DNA of 49,745 nt, taken from DATBFG01 sp036558645 (GTDB lineage: Bacteria > Acidobacteriota > Terriglobia > Terriglobales > Acidobacteriaceae). The position numbers and the translations under genes are program-made. The number at the start of each line of letters is the position of its first letter. Positions within the stretch are counted from its first letter, which is position 1. Shown in pieces: positions 7,163 to 17,127 of this stretch. The stretch covers positions 1 through 49,745 of the forward strand of contig DATBFG010000014.1 in assembly GCA_036558645.1 (NCBI GenBank), in the 5' to 3' direction. The notes under the pieces are model-generated. The model was not told the DNA's origin. It was given only the letters and a program-made list of their open reading frames with translations, and made no database searches.

Positions 7163-7908
7163 ATGGACATGACGCAACCACGGGAGAAGTGCTACTACCT
7201 CACTTCGGGTCTGTTGCTTCTCTTGGGAGGGGTTATTTTTCTGTGGGGAGGCAAGAATCACCCGGCCATCAACGCCCAACTAGGTCCACTGGGCAGCGAG
7301 GAGTTCTTCAGGCATTTTGTGGCGCATGTGCTGGGGACGCCGAACTGGCAAGCAATCCACACAGGCATTCTCGCGGGACCCGTGCTGTGGGTACTCGGGG
7401 CCGTGGCTCTATGGGACAGGTTGCGACGTGCTGAGGAATCACAGTGGAGTTCTCTGGCTTTGGTTGCCTTAGCCCTAGGTGGCCTAACTTGGGCGGTGGC
7501 CTTCGTCTTCGATGGCTTTGTCGCACCCTATTATCCAGGGTCATATCCCAGACCTCGGATTCCGCCTGGACACGGGAGCTGTTTTCCAGTTTTGCGGCTA
7601 ATCAGATCGTGGTCATCCGCCTGGGACTCGTGAGCTGGTTGTTGATCGGGACTGCTACGCTTGCCTTCGCCATTAGCATGCTTTTGGCACCACTACTCGC
7701 AGGTGGGTTCATTCGGTTCTTAGGCCTGACGGGGCTCGTGCTGGGAATCTGGCCTCTGATCGCGTGGTGGTCTGGGACCTTTGTTCCAGGGCCGTTCACT
7801 AGCCGCTGGTGGAACTTGACCGCGCTGACGACGGCCCTGTGGTACATGGCGAGCGGAATATTCCTTTTCGTAGGCGCCTTAAAAAGGTCCACGAAATCAC
7901 ACTCCTGA
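7163..7908 (+). pseudogene. Frameshifted multi-pass membrane protein gene
   Basis: Two frames together make one membrane protein of about 248 residues. The first part runs from the ATG at 7163 (or the better spaced ATG at 7169) through TM-like segments YLTSGLLLLLGGVIFLWGG and ALVALALGGLTWAVAFVFDG to about GFVAPYYPG. From about 7535 the coding sense continues in the frame one base earlier (ISQTSDSAWTRELFSSFAAN, then LGLVSWLLIGTATLAFAIS and further TM segments), ending at 7906-7908. A single-base deletion relative to an intact ancestor explains this. No slippery sequence is seen at the junction, so decay or a sequencing error is more likely than programmed frameshifting. The family was not recognised. 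Confidence 0.7.
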
Positions 7909-7915
7909 AGCAACC

Positions 7916-7941
7916 TGCTCTGCCAACTGAGCTACGCGCTC
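7916..7941 (-). pseudogene. Truncated tRNA gene (5' acceptor strand and D-arm only)
   Basis: The minus strand from 7941 reads GAGCGCG-TA-GCTC AGTTGGCA GAGC: the first 25 nucleotides of a tRNA, differing from the intact tRNA-Lys (6104-6179) at only two positions. It then diverges and no anticodon arm follows. The flank upstream of it also resembles the flank of tRNA-Lys. Its acceptor strand GAGCGCG would pair perfectly with the 3' strand CGCGCTC of the intact tRNA. Confidence 0.7.
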
Positions 7942-8182
7942 CAACTTAACACTTCACGAAGGAATTGCCTCACAGTTCATGTCTGCTGGTGCCACCAGCA
8001 ACGACAGACCGCTTACCGCGACTGTTTACAAGAATCACGACATCGAAAGACAATGTGAGCTTGCGGCCCCGTTGAAGAGGAGAAAGCAAGGGGCGAGGTT
8101 CACTTGCTCCGACCTAGCTTGTCATGCGAAGTACAGAACATCCTACGCTTGATAATGCTCTGCAAGACGCGAGGGGTTGCTC

Positions 8183-8575
8183 ATGATAACGAACACGAAC
8201 GGGATCATCCACATTCCCAGCCGTCACTCGGTAGACGAAACAGTGGAAAAGCTCAAGTCGGCCTTGCAGGCGAAAGGAGTCACACTCTTCGCTCTCGTCG
8301 ACCACAGTGGCGAGGCGGAAAAAGTCGGTCTACGAATGCCTCCCACGAAGCTCTTGATTTTCGGCAGTCCGAAAGCTGGAACTCCGCTCATGTTATCTGC
8401 GCCGAGTAGTGCGATCGACCTCCCGCTAAAGCTCCTGGTTGCAGAGGATGCTCAAGGTAGGGTTTCGGTCGGTTACAACAGTCCCTCATACTTGCAAGAA
8501 CGTCACAACCTGACTCCGGATTTGATGCAGAACATCGCAGTTGTTGAAGCCCTGGCCGCGACGGCCGCCGAATAG
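8183..8575 (+). CDS. DUF302 domain protein
   Basis: 130 residues from the ATG at 8183, which has GAGGGG 6 bases upstream; an in-frame TTG at 8177 overlaps that site and is unlikely. The sequence follows the DUF302 fold: an N-terminal SRHSVDETVEKLKSALQAKG helix, VTLFALVDHSGEAEKVGL, then PTKLLIFGSPKAGTPLM, a 'P..A.DLPLKLLVAEDAQG' region and YNSPSYLQERH. DUF302 proteins are small alpha-beta proteins of unknown biochemical activity, often found beside redox or stress genes. The Ddn-like reductase starts 9 bases downstream of its stop, so the two probably form an operon. Confidence 0.85.
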   Translation: MITNTNGIIHIPSRHSVDETVEKLKSALQAKGVTLFALVDHSGEAEKVGLRMPPTKLLIFGSPKAGTPLMLSAPSSAIDLPLKLLVAEDAQGRVSVGYNSPSYLQERHNLTPDLMQNIAVVEALAATAAE

Positions 8576-8584
8576 CCAAAACTT

Positions 8585-9013
8585 ATGAAATACAGCCTTA
8601 TTCGTGTTCTGCAGAAATATTTTCTCAACCCGCCGATCAAGCTCTTGCTGAGTTTGGGTTTGGCGCCTGCGGGCTATGCCTACCTGGAAACAACCGGACG
8701 TACCACCGGCAAACCGCGCCGTACTCCTGTAGGAAATGGGCGTGTCGGAAACCAATTCTGGATCGTGGCTGAACATGGCAGGAAGGCTGGATATGTTCGT
8801 AACATTCAGCGTGATCCACGCGTGCGAATAAAGCTACGCAACGGGCTGAAGAACAGTTGGCATTCGGGCACGGCGTATTTGCTTCCCGACGATGATCCGC
8901 GCGAGCGCCAACGCTGGCTCGCCAGTCACATACCTGCAAGTTCCGGGAACGCCGCCGCCGTCCGGGCTCTCGGAACCGACCTCCTCACGATTCGCATCGA
9001 TTTGGAAAATTGA
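8585..9013 (+). CDS. Deazaflavin-dependent nitroreductase (Ddn-like) family protein
   Basis: 142 residues with a split-barrel (pyridoxamine-oxidase-like) signature: ETTGRTTGKPRRTPVG (phosphate/cofactor-binding loop), then FWIVAEHGRKAGYVRNIQRD with the family 'W..NI..P.V.V' motif, and AYLLPDDDPRERQRWLA. The family includes F420H2-dependent nitroreductases and quinone reductases. No F420 biosynthesis gene is visible in the window, so the cofactor is uncertain. The gene follows the DUF302 gene by 9 bases and is probably co-transcribed. A strong hairpin lies downstream at 9072-9093. Confidence 0.8.
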   Translation: MKYSLIRVLQKYFLNPPIKLLLSLGLAPAGYAYLETTGRTTGKPRRTPVGNGRVGNQFWIVAEHGRKAGYVRNIQRDPRVRIKLRNGLKNSWHSGTAYLLPDDDPRERQRWLASHIPASSGNAAAVRALGTDLLTIRIDLEN

Positions 9014-9064
9014 ATCTCATTCGCTCACTCTTGCGTGTAGAGAACCTTAAATGGGGCACGCAAC

Positions 9065-9093
9065 AAAAAAAGCCCCGTCCTAGCGGACGGGGC
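9065..9093 (-). terminator. Rho-independent terminator for the PhoX-like gene
   Basis: GCCCCGTCC (9072-9080), loop TAGC, GGACGGGGC (9085-9093): a perfect 9-bp GC-rich stem. On the minus strand it is followed by seven T's (9071-9065), so it terminates the gene ending at 9118. It may also act weakly on the convergent plus-strand operon ending at 9013. Confidence 0.9.
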
Positions 9094-9117
9094 ATCAAGT
9101 GTGCTGCATTTAGGGGG

Positions 9118-10644
9118 CTAAAACCTCTGTTGAATTTCGTAAGTCACATTGTCGCCGTGCTGCTGCGTGAAGAAGGCACGCGCATCGAACAGTCCAGCCA
9201 GTGTGCCTAGTAGATCGGAGATATGCGATCCACCGGCTGAGACATCGATACCCGTTGGTTCATTGTCTTCTCCCTCGGCTTCCGACGTAGCATCTCGACC
9301 CAAGGCGATGAAGCGCAGCGGCGCAATCTTGCCGTTAATCGAGAAGGCCCACACTGAGTCGAGGGTGTTCAGTTCAGTGTGCAGCGTGTTGCCACGATCT
9401 TCCGTGACGATGATTTGCTGGGTATTGGCGAAGGCGATGTTGTCGAATGAGTTGTGTGTGGAATCTCCCAAGAAGAAGATGGAGATGGTTCCTGTCTGAC
9501 GATCGGAATCGAGGTCCACTCTAAAGATCGATCCCCAAGTTCCACGTTCCGCGAGCTCAACTTCGGCACCCGCAATCGCGTCGGTGTCCCCCGTAGGCGT
9601 AAAGAAGAAGGTTTGGAAATGCGATCCGGGCATGAACGCCATGTTCTCCGGACGCTTGAACGGTGTGGCCAGCGCAGCCTTGGCCGCAGCATTCGCGTCG
9701 AACGAGTCTGTGCCATCGACGGCAGTATCGTGAACCGTGACCCATTGAGTTGGGTACGACGTGCCTGGGGTATGCAACAGCAGTTGGTTGATGGAAAAGA
9801 CATCGCCGGAAGGATCATCGGCATGGAAGACGACGGGGCTTCCATCGATGGAAACCTGCAAAGCCTGTAACTTGCCGCCTTGTGAAATATCGGCAACGTT
9901 GTAGGGAAGGAAGCGATAGACGAAGGAATTGGGCTGCTTGGCGAGCTTGGGGCTGTTGGGATCGTTAGGATCGACAGGAACAGCGGTTCCGCCTGAGTCT
10001 TCGACCAGAATAAGATTGCCTTGATCGTCGACATGGATTCCTTCATAACCGGCCCTTCCGAGGATACCGTCGAGCGTGGACGCTGCTGGCGGCCAACTGC
10101 GCTTCACCTGGATGACTCCCCCCGCCGAACCATCTTCTTCGGTGAAAAGCAGAGTGTTGGTGAAGGGGTTGTACACTGACCCGTCAATGGAATTGAAGTG
10201 GGTCAGACCATCACCACCGACCGGCGTCAGCAGCGTGATGTGATGAAGCGGATCTTTGACGTCGAGGTTGACCCTAGTTATGTAGGCCAGGTCGTCGCCA
10301 TTTTCATGTCCCTGATAAAGGAAATGGCGTCCGTAGTCGAATCCTGGTACCGGCCCGCCCGGATTACGATCGAAAGCTACATAGGTATTTTGGTCTGGCT
10401 CTGTCGCAGTGTCATCGCTCAGGCGTCCGTAGGTGACGATTGAGCCAGAGGGATTCTCTAGAATATCGGTACCCCGCGCGACCGCGCGGACTCCAAAGCC
10501 GGCCGCGATGCGCGAGTTAGGGTGACCCACGTCTGCGTTCGCATGTGCGACCTGAGTTACGATCGGTCCAATGCCGCCCTGAGAGAAAGCCAGCGACGGT
10601 AGCAGAAGGAGAATCAGGAGGGAGTACAAGCGGGTGTGGTTCAA
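9118..10644 (-). CDS. Secreted PhoX-like (DUF839) protein
   Basis: 508 residues from a TTG start at 10644 with AGGAG 6 bases upstream. Residues 1-21 form a signal peptide (LYSLLILLLLPSLAFSQ). The body resembles DUF839/PhoX-type propellers: DRNPGGPVPGFDYGRHFLYQ, GRAGYEGIHVDDQGNLILVE, FKRPENMAFMPG, and near the C-terminus SFDNIAFANTQQIIVTEDRG. PhoX proteins are periplasmic or secreted Ca/Fe-dependent alkaline phosphatases whose metal ligands are Glu/Asp residues such as those in 'RPE' and 'EDRG'. Phosphatase activity is likely but not certain, since many members are uncharacterised. It stands alone on the minus strand and has a clear terminator. Confidence 0.8.
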   Translation of the reverse strand: MNHTRLYSLLILLLLPSLAFSQGGIGPIVTQVAHANADVGHPNSRIAAGFGVRAVARGTDILENPSGSIVTYGRLSDDTATEPDQNTYVAFDRNPGGPVPGFDYGRHFLYQGHENGDDLAYITRVNLDVKDPLHHITLLTPVGGDGLTHFNSIDGSVYNPFTNTLLFTEEDGSAGGVIQVKRSWPPAASTLDGILGRAGYEGIHVDDQGNLILVEDSGGTAVPVDPNDPNSPKLAKQPNSFVYRFLPYNVADISQGGKLQALQVSIDGSPVVFHADDPSGDVFSINQLLLHTPGTSYPTQWVTVHDTAVDGTDSFDANAAAKAALATPFKRPENMAFMPGSHFQTFFFTPTGDTDAIAGAEVELAERGTWGSIFRVDLDSDRQTGTISIFFLGDSTHNSFDNIAFANTQQIIVTEDRGNTLHTELNTLDSVWAFSINGKIAPLRFIALGRDATSEAEGEDNEPTGIDVSAGGSHISDLLGTLAGLFDARAFFTQQHGDNVTYEIQQRF

Positions 10645-10958
10645 GTGCGACTCCTTATTAGTAGTCAGAAATTTCGGAGCCAGGGATCAGCTGGCGTCCG
10701 TGAACGTGAGGCTACTGAAGGGATGTTTCTGCTCCGAGGCAGTGCGATGAATATTCTGTTAAAGCTTCAACGCCTGTGGTTTGGGTCGAAGGATGGTGAG
10801 GTGCGTGCTTAATCGTCGACCTAAGGGGAAAGCATTAAGATTACATCGAAACCCCGACACTTCGTGGGCGAGTGTCGGTTGCTGGAGCTTCGACAAAAGA
10901 CTGTCTTCCGTCGTACCTTAAATCGAGCGGATTCTCATAAGAAAGGTTTCTTACAGTC
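10645..10958. other. Divergent intergenic region with a hairpin
   Basis: 314 bases between two divergent genes, expected to hold both promoters. It contains a perfect 8-bp inverted repeat with 9-base loop, CCGACACT (10854-10861) and AGTGTCGG (10871-10878), about 80 bases upstream of the sulfotransferase-like start. No T-run follows, so this is more likely an operator or leader hairpin than a terminator. Confidence 0.45.
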
Positions 10959-11528
10959 TTGATCACAATTGTTTCTGGCCTCCCACGCTCCGGCACTTCA
11001 CTGATGATGCAAATGTTAGCGGCGGGCGGTATGACCCTTCTCACCGACTACGAACGCAAACCGGACGAAGACAATCCACGCGGATACTGCGAATGGGAGC
11101 CGGCCAAGAAGCTGCCGAAAGAGCCGGAGTTGATCGCCGAAGCCGAGGGCAAGGCCGTGAAGGTAATTTCTCAGCTTCTTCTTTCTATTCCCCTGGGACA
11201 CGAATACAAGGTCATCTTCATGGAGCGGCCTCTGCCCGAGGTGCTTGCTTCACAGGACGAAATGTTGCGGCGGCGTGGCAAGACGGACTCGGTACCTCAT
11301 GAGGCGATGACAAATGCATTCAAGGAGCATTTTCGTGCAGTGAATGCATGGTTCAAGAAACGATCGGATATCGCCGTACTGCCGATTGCCTACAACAAAG
11401 TTTTGCAAGATCCCACAGCCATCTCTGATGCAGTCAAGGATTTCCTGCAACTTGATCTGAATGTAGAAGCCATGGTCGCCCAGGTCGATCCATCCCTTTA
11501 CCGCAATCGCAAGGCGCCATTAACCTAG
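10959..11528 (+). CDS. Sulfotransferase-like P-loop protein
   Basis: 189 residues from a TTG at 10959; an in-frame stop about 20 bases upstream leaves no other start. The N-terminus ITIVSGLPRSGTSLMMQML is the PAPS-binding 5'-phosphosulfate loop of the sulfotransferase family (GxPRSGTS). YKVIFMERPLPEVLASQDEML corresponds to the 3'-phosphate-binding segment, with an Arg and Ser-containing strand. At 189 residues it is shorter than typical carbohydrate sulfotransferases (250-300), so the acceptor-binding part is reduced. The substrate cannot be predicted. It lies alone between divergent PhoX and the propeller gene downstream. Confidence 0.75.
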   Translation: MITIVSGLPRSGTSLMMQMLAAGGMTLLTDYERKPDEDNPRGYCEWEPAKKLPKEPELIAEAEGKAVKVISQLLLSIPLGHEYKVIFMERPLPEVLASQDEMLRRRGKTDSVPHEAMTNAFKEHFRAVNAWFKKRSDIAVLPIAYNKVLQDPTAISDAVKDFLQLDLNVEAMVAQVDPSLYRNRKAPLT

Positions 11529-11602
11529 CAATCATTTTTGAAGCTTTCATTGACCATGCTAAAATGCCGCTCCGCTTTTGCGTTTTCCACCAGGAGCCTG
11601 CT

Positions 11603-12754
11603 GTGAACATGAAGAATTCTCTGCTGCTCGTATCGTCCCTATTGTTTTCGGCCTCCGCCATGCTCGCGCAATCAACCCACCACGTCTCCACACGCGTTCC
11701 CGTAATCGGCCCAAACCGCGAACTTGCGGCCGATCGAGGTGCGATCAATAGCGAAGGATCGAAGAAGCCTTTGCTTGCACCTAACCCGAATCCCTGGAAG
11801 CTGGTAGGAACCCTTCCTGGTGCGGTGATTCATGACATTTCCTTTGCGAATGCCAAGATCGGATATGCTGCAGCAGAACTCGGCCAGGTCTGGAAAACGA
11901 CCGATGGCGGCTTGCACTGGACCGAGATCATGAACCTGCAGTTTCCTTACTACTGGTTCGGTGTTGATGCGCTGAGCGCCCAGGACGTGGTCATTTCGGG
12001 TTTCAATAACTCGAATTTTCAAGGCATCATCCGCTGGAGTCACGACGGCGGCGCCACCTGGACCGATGACATCGTTCTCACCACTCGTGGGTGGTCTTAC
12101 CGCGTGCGCTTCTCGGATTCGCAGAATGGCCTGGTCATGGATGGCCTCAATCTTGATGCGCCGAACGCTGTGCACTACACCACCGATGGCGGTGCAACTG
12201 CTGCGGATTGGACCGCCGCCGTCCCCGATCCCGCCGGTGGGTGGTTTGGAAATCAGTTCACTCTTCTGGATCACCGGCTCGTCGCTGCCTCGGGCATTAC
12301 CTTTTGCACCAGTCGTAATCTCGGTGCGGACTGGAGCTGCAAGCCTCCAGTGGATTCGGTTTTCGACGGACCTGTTTTCTTCTATAGTTCCTCCGCAGGA
12401 TGGGTTGGAGGTGGAGAAATCTCTCCCAACGTTGAAGGATGGGTGCATCGCACCACCGATGGCGGAAAAACTTGGAGTGACCGCACCCTCGACGTCGACA
12501 TTCCTATCCGAGAAATTCTCTTCCGCAGCCCTCGCAAGGGATGGGCCGCCGGAGGAAACATCTACTCGAATGTTGGCGGCATTTACTACAGTAAGGATGG
12601 CGGTCAAAACTGGGCACTCGACGCTGATACGGCAGGGGCAGAGATGGACGCTTGCGACATCCAATACATTGAAGACAGTTTTCAGGTGTGGTGCGCCGGA
12701 TACAACTCATCGTTTAATGGCGTGGTGTACACGCTCCGAGCGCGCAACAATTAA
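11603..12754 (+). CDS. Secreted BNR/Ycf48-like beta-propeller protein
   Basis: 383 residues from the GTG at 11603, chosen because AGGAG (11592-11596) lies 6 bases upstream; the ATG at 11609 would be 12 bases away. A signal peptide follows (MKNSLLLVSSLLFSASAMLAQ). The mature part has repeated Asp-box/BNR motifs of the S-x-D-G-G-x-T-W type: TTDGGLHWTE, SHDGGATWTD, TTDGGATAADW, TTDGGKTWSD and SKDGGQNWAL. This matches Ycf48/sortilin-like propellers that often bind other proteins or sugars; the sialidase active-site residues are not evident. Probably exported to the periplasm or beyond. Role unknown. Confidence 0.85.
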   Translation: MNMKNSLLLVSSLLFSASAMLAQSTHHVSTRVPVIGPNRELAADRGAINSEGSKKPLLAPNPNPWKLVGTLPGAVIHDISFANAKIGYAAAELGQVWKTTDGGLHWTEIMNLQFPYYWFGVDALSAQDVVISGFNNSNFQGIIRWSHDGGATWTDDIVLTTRGWSYRVRFSDSQNGLVMDGLNLDAPNAVHYTTDGGATAADWTAAVPDPAGGWFGNQFTLLDHRLVAASGITFCTSRNLGADWSCKPPVDSVFDGPVFFYSSSAGWVGGGEISPNVEGWVHRTTDGGKTWSDRTLDVDIPIREILFRSPRKGWAAGGNIYSNVGGIYYSKDGGQNWALDADTAGAEMDACDIQYIEDSFQVWCAGYNSSFNGVVYTLRARNN

Positions 12755-12759
12755 GAGCT

Positions 12760-12813
12760 CAGCGGCGCGTCTCTCGTACCTTTCTGGTACATCAATCGGC
12801 GTGCCGCTGTCTT
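12760..12813 (+). terminator. Possible terminator after the propeller gene
   Basis: CAGCGGC (12760-12766) pairs with GCCGCTG (12803-12809), enclosing a small GTACC/GGTAC hairpin, and is followed by TCTTTT. The long loop makes this a weak candidate. Confidence 0.3.
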
Positions 12814-12855
12814 TTCGATTCAACGGCGGTTGTCCCTCATGTATTCTTCCCGTAA

Positions 12856-14678
<1,823 letters not shown>

Positions 14679-14682
<4 letters not shown>

Positions 14683-15410
14683 TTTGCAGGCAGTTCGAAG
14701 CGTGGGTCGTCTAACGAGGGGTTTACCTCTACTTTGTCCAGAGTGATTGTCTGCTGATTCGAGGAGCCGACCGTTTGCGAATCGATTCGGAAGGCAAACA
14801 TTACTCCGTCCACCGCCCGATAGTCACTAAATAGAGATTCGACCGCGACCTCCTTTTCCTGGTTGACAATTTTCCCGACCCATTTCAGTCCAAGATTCGA
14901 TTCGCAATCGATGTATTCCTCCCGAACTTCGCCGTCCTTGAGCGTGACCTTCAGCTTGTAAGTGTCTTTGCCATCGAGCTTCTCCTTTCCTGAATACTCG
15001 ACGCGGTTCCCTTTCGCTTTATAGTCCATGAGCGGACCATCCAGGTCGGCTCCGCCAGCCATATTCTTCAGATCTCCGGGTGAGAGAGCAGTCGGTGCAT
15101 CGTCGCCAATTTTCATCCAGCCAATGGTACCGTTCGTCGCGCGAATAATCGTCTTTCCGTTGAGCAACATCCCTTCGCGCATTTTTCCGCCCCTCTTAAT
15201 CTCAACGATGAATGGTCCCTCGACACCGGGGCCAACAGAAATTCGACCGGTTAATCGCTCTGAATTGACACTCTTCACCTTCTCAGTTCCCCCGCGTGCA
15301 GCCAAGGTCTTGACGATGATCTCGTCCACCGATTGGGCCGAGGATAGGAAGCCGGGTAAAAGGATCAAGAAAGTGAAGATGCTGGCCAGCCTGATCCGCT
15401 GCGCAATCAT
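14679..15410 (-). CDS. LolA-like secreted protein (outer-membrane lipoprotein-sorting type)
   Basis: 243 residues; GGAG sits 8 bases before the ATG at 15410. A signal peptide (IFTFLILLPGFLSSAQS) is followed by DEIIVKTLAARGGTEKVKSV and a repetitive beta-rich body (FIVEIKRGGKMREGMLLNGK; KLDGKDTYKLKVTLKDGEVRE; ESLFSDYRAVDGVMFAF). This is the half-open beta-barrel pattern shared by LolA/LolB-like and related periplasmic proteins, usually annotated 'outer membrane lipoprotein-sorting protein'. In acidobacteria there are many paralogues of unknown role. A true lipoprotein-carrier function is not shown by context. Confidence 0.7.
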
Positions 15411-15654
15411 GCAATTCTCCGTTGGAGAAGCTTACAGCATTGAGTCGGTCGAGTGCCCTGCACGACAGCCCGAGCATGCCTCGTGTAAAATCAATGACGA
15501 AGCTGAGTGTCATTGGATTAGCCGCCACTTGCCCAGTATCGGCAGAGGGTTCGGCTTCTGTCCCGGCCTTTGAGGGACCAGCCCAAACATAAAAATGGAT
15601 AAGCCCTCCGTGCTGTGGCCCGGTGTGGAGCTTTCCCTGTAGGAGAAAATAGTC

Positions 15655-15831
15655 GTGAAGATTGCTAAAACTGCAGATCGCAAGAAAGTAATGGATACGT
15701 CAAAGAGCACCGACTGCCCAAAATGCGGCAAGCCGACTCGCATCGTGAAGCGGGTAAAGGACCGCGAACGGAACGTTCCGGGAGGAGTCTTTATTTCCTG
15801 TTCGGCCTGCGAGTTCTTCGAGAAGCTCTAA
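15655..15831 (+). CDS. Small zinc-ribbon protein (58 aa)
   Basis: 58 residues from a GTG at 15655 with TAGGAG about 9 bases upstream; stop TAA at 15829-15831. The sequence has two Cys pairs, TDCPKCGKPTRIVK and FISCSACEFF (C-x2-C ... C-x2-C), forming a rubredoxin-like zinc ribbon, with a basic N-terminus (KIAKTADRKK). The intact knuckles, ribosome site and coding-like composition make it a likely real gene. Such mini ribbons often bind nucleic acid or ribosomes; the function here is unknown. Confidence 0.7.
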   Translation: MKIAKTADRKKVMDTSKSTDCPKCGKPTRIVKRVKDRERNVPGGVFISCSACEFFEKL

Positions 15832-15930
15832 CGTCTTGGACCGTGTTCCAACTCTAGCCGGGAGAACGGCAACCGTGTTCGATCCGGCTACCAGTTCTTG
15901 GTCCGCTTGCGGGTTGCTAGCGGATATATT

Positions 15931-16629
15931 TCAATTCAACTGTGCGAGTATGGCCCGCGCCTCAAATCCTGGATCGGTAGCCTCTGTGATCGGCCTTCCT
16001 ACCACGATGTAATCGGCTCCGGCGGCAATCGCTTCAGCGGGAGAGACCACTCGTACCTGATCTCCGTGGCCCGTCCCGGCAGGGCGCACTCCAGGCGTTA
16101 CGATCGTGAAATCTGTGCCCAATTCGCTCCGAAGGTCGGAAGCTTCTTGCGCCGAGGCCACGACACCGGCGCAGTCATTCGCGATCGCCAAGGCGGCTAG
16201 TCGCAGTACCTGATCTACAACCTGACCCCGTACGCCGATTCGCTCCAGGTCCTGGTCCCCCATGCTGGTCAGTACAGTGACAGCTAACACCATGAGAGAG
16301 GGATTGACGCCTCGCGCAGCATCCGTGGCTGCTCTTAGCATCCTGCCGCCACCCGAGGCATGCACCGTGAGCATGCTGACTCCGAGTTGAGCGGCCTCTC
16401 GAACCGCCAGGCAGACCGTATTTGGGATATCGTGATACTTCAAGTCCAGGAATACCCTTCGGCCGGAGGCAATCAGATCGCTAACAACACGCGGTCCTTC
16501 GGCGGTGTAAAGCTGCATCCCGACTTTGTAGGTGAGAACGGATCCGCCCACGGCCGCCACTACCTTCTGAGCGGCGGCCGCTGACGAAACATCCAAAGCA
16601 ACGATTAACCGCTGGCGCGGATCGGTCAC
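15931..16629 (-). CDS. pyrF: Orotidine 5'-phosphate decarboxylase
   Basis: 232 residues, the normal length for short-form PyrF, which removes CO2 from OMP to make UMP in the last step of de novo pyrimidine synthesis. The signature LDLKYHDIPNT (residues 61-71) carries the catalytic Lys64 and Asp67. LIVALDV at the N-terminus, VVTPGVRPAG near the middle-end and DYIVVGRPIT (phosphate-gripping Arg) complete the TIM-barrel motif set. It is the first gene of a minus-strand run continuing from RlpA (24 bases apart, which ends just upstream), so the two may be co-transcribed. Confidence 0.95.
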   Translation of the reverse strand: MTDPRQRLIVALDVSSAAAAQKVVAAVGGSVLTYKVGMQLYTAEGPRVVSDLIASGRRVFLDLKYHDIPNTVCLAVREAAQLGVSMLTVHASGGGRMLRAATDAARGVNPSLMVLAVTVLTSMGDQDLERIGVRGQVVDQVLRLAALAIANDCAGVVASAQEASDLRSELGTDFTIVTPGVRPAGTGHGDQVRVVSPAEAIAAGADYIVVGRPITEATDPGFEARAILAQLN

Positions 16630-16653
16630 ATCTGCAGTTTAAAGGGGATCGCC

Positions 16654-17127
16654 CTAATTCGCTACAAGGTGCAGCATGGCGATTTCTTCAGGCTGGATTA
16701 GGTCAAGACGAACGCGTTGCAGGCCCTGGTCTCTAAATTTTAGAGCCCGTGCGGCACTGTAGCTGAGGTCGATGATCCGTCCTTCAACCACTGGACCGCG
16801 GTCATTTACCCGGACAACTACCGAGTGCCCATTTCGCAGATTCGTCACTCGAACTAAGCTTCCCAAGGGAAGGGTTGGATGGGCGGCGGTCAGGTCATAC
16901 ATATTGTATGGCTCCCCGCTAGCGGTGAGTTTCCCCATAAAGTCACTTCCGTACCAGGAAGCAGTTCCTACCTGATAAGGCTTTGTACGCTTAGGCTTGG
17001 GGGTGGCCTGCTTTGTCGGCGGACTTGCCTGGGTCTTTCGGCCAGAGTTCGAATCCGAACCCTTTGCCGCTCCCAAGCTGGCCACGGCAAGAACCACGGC
17101 CAGTCCGTGAGCAATGCTAAGTCGCAT
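16654..17127 (-). CDS. rlpA: RlpA-like septal ring lytic transglycosylase/lipoprotein
   Basis: 157 residues; GAGG lies 7 bases before the ATG at 17127. A signal peptide (LSIAHGLAVVLAVASLGAA) and a Pro/Lys-rich linker precede the RlpA-type double-psi beta-barrel domain: VGTASWYGSDFMGKLTASGE, AAHPTLPLGSLVRVTNLRNG, VVRVNDRGPVVEGRIIDLSYSAARAL. The conserved catalytic Asp of the family is in 'NDRGP'. RlpA-type enzymes cleave denuded glycan strands of peptidoglycan. No lipobox Cys is apparent, so it may be periplasmic rather than lipid-anchored. No C-terminal SPOR domain is present. Confidence 0.9.
   Translation of the reverse strand: MRLSIAHGLAVVLAVASLGAAKGSDSNSGRKTQASPPTKQATPKPKRTKPYQVGTASWYGSDFMGKLTASGEPYNMYDLTAAHPTLPLGSLVRVTNLRNGHSVVVRVNDRGPVVEGRIIDLSYSAARALKFRDQGLQRVRLDLIQPEEIAMLHLVAN

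Noticed and set aside
7500..7560. Programmed ribosomal frameshift in the membrane gene
   Set aside because: No X-XXY-YYZ slippery heptamer or downstream pseudoknot is visible at the frame change, so mutation or sequence error is simpler.
11672..12664. Long minus-strand open frame opposite the BNR propeller gene
   Set aside because: The plus strand has a signal peptide, ribosome site and Asp-box repeats; the antisense frame is a by-product of its repeated GC-rich codons.
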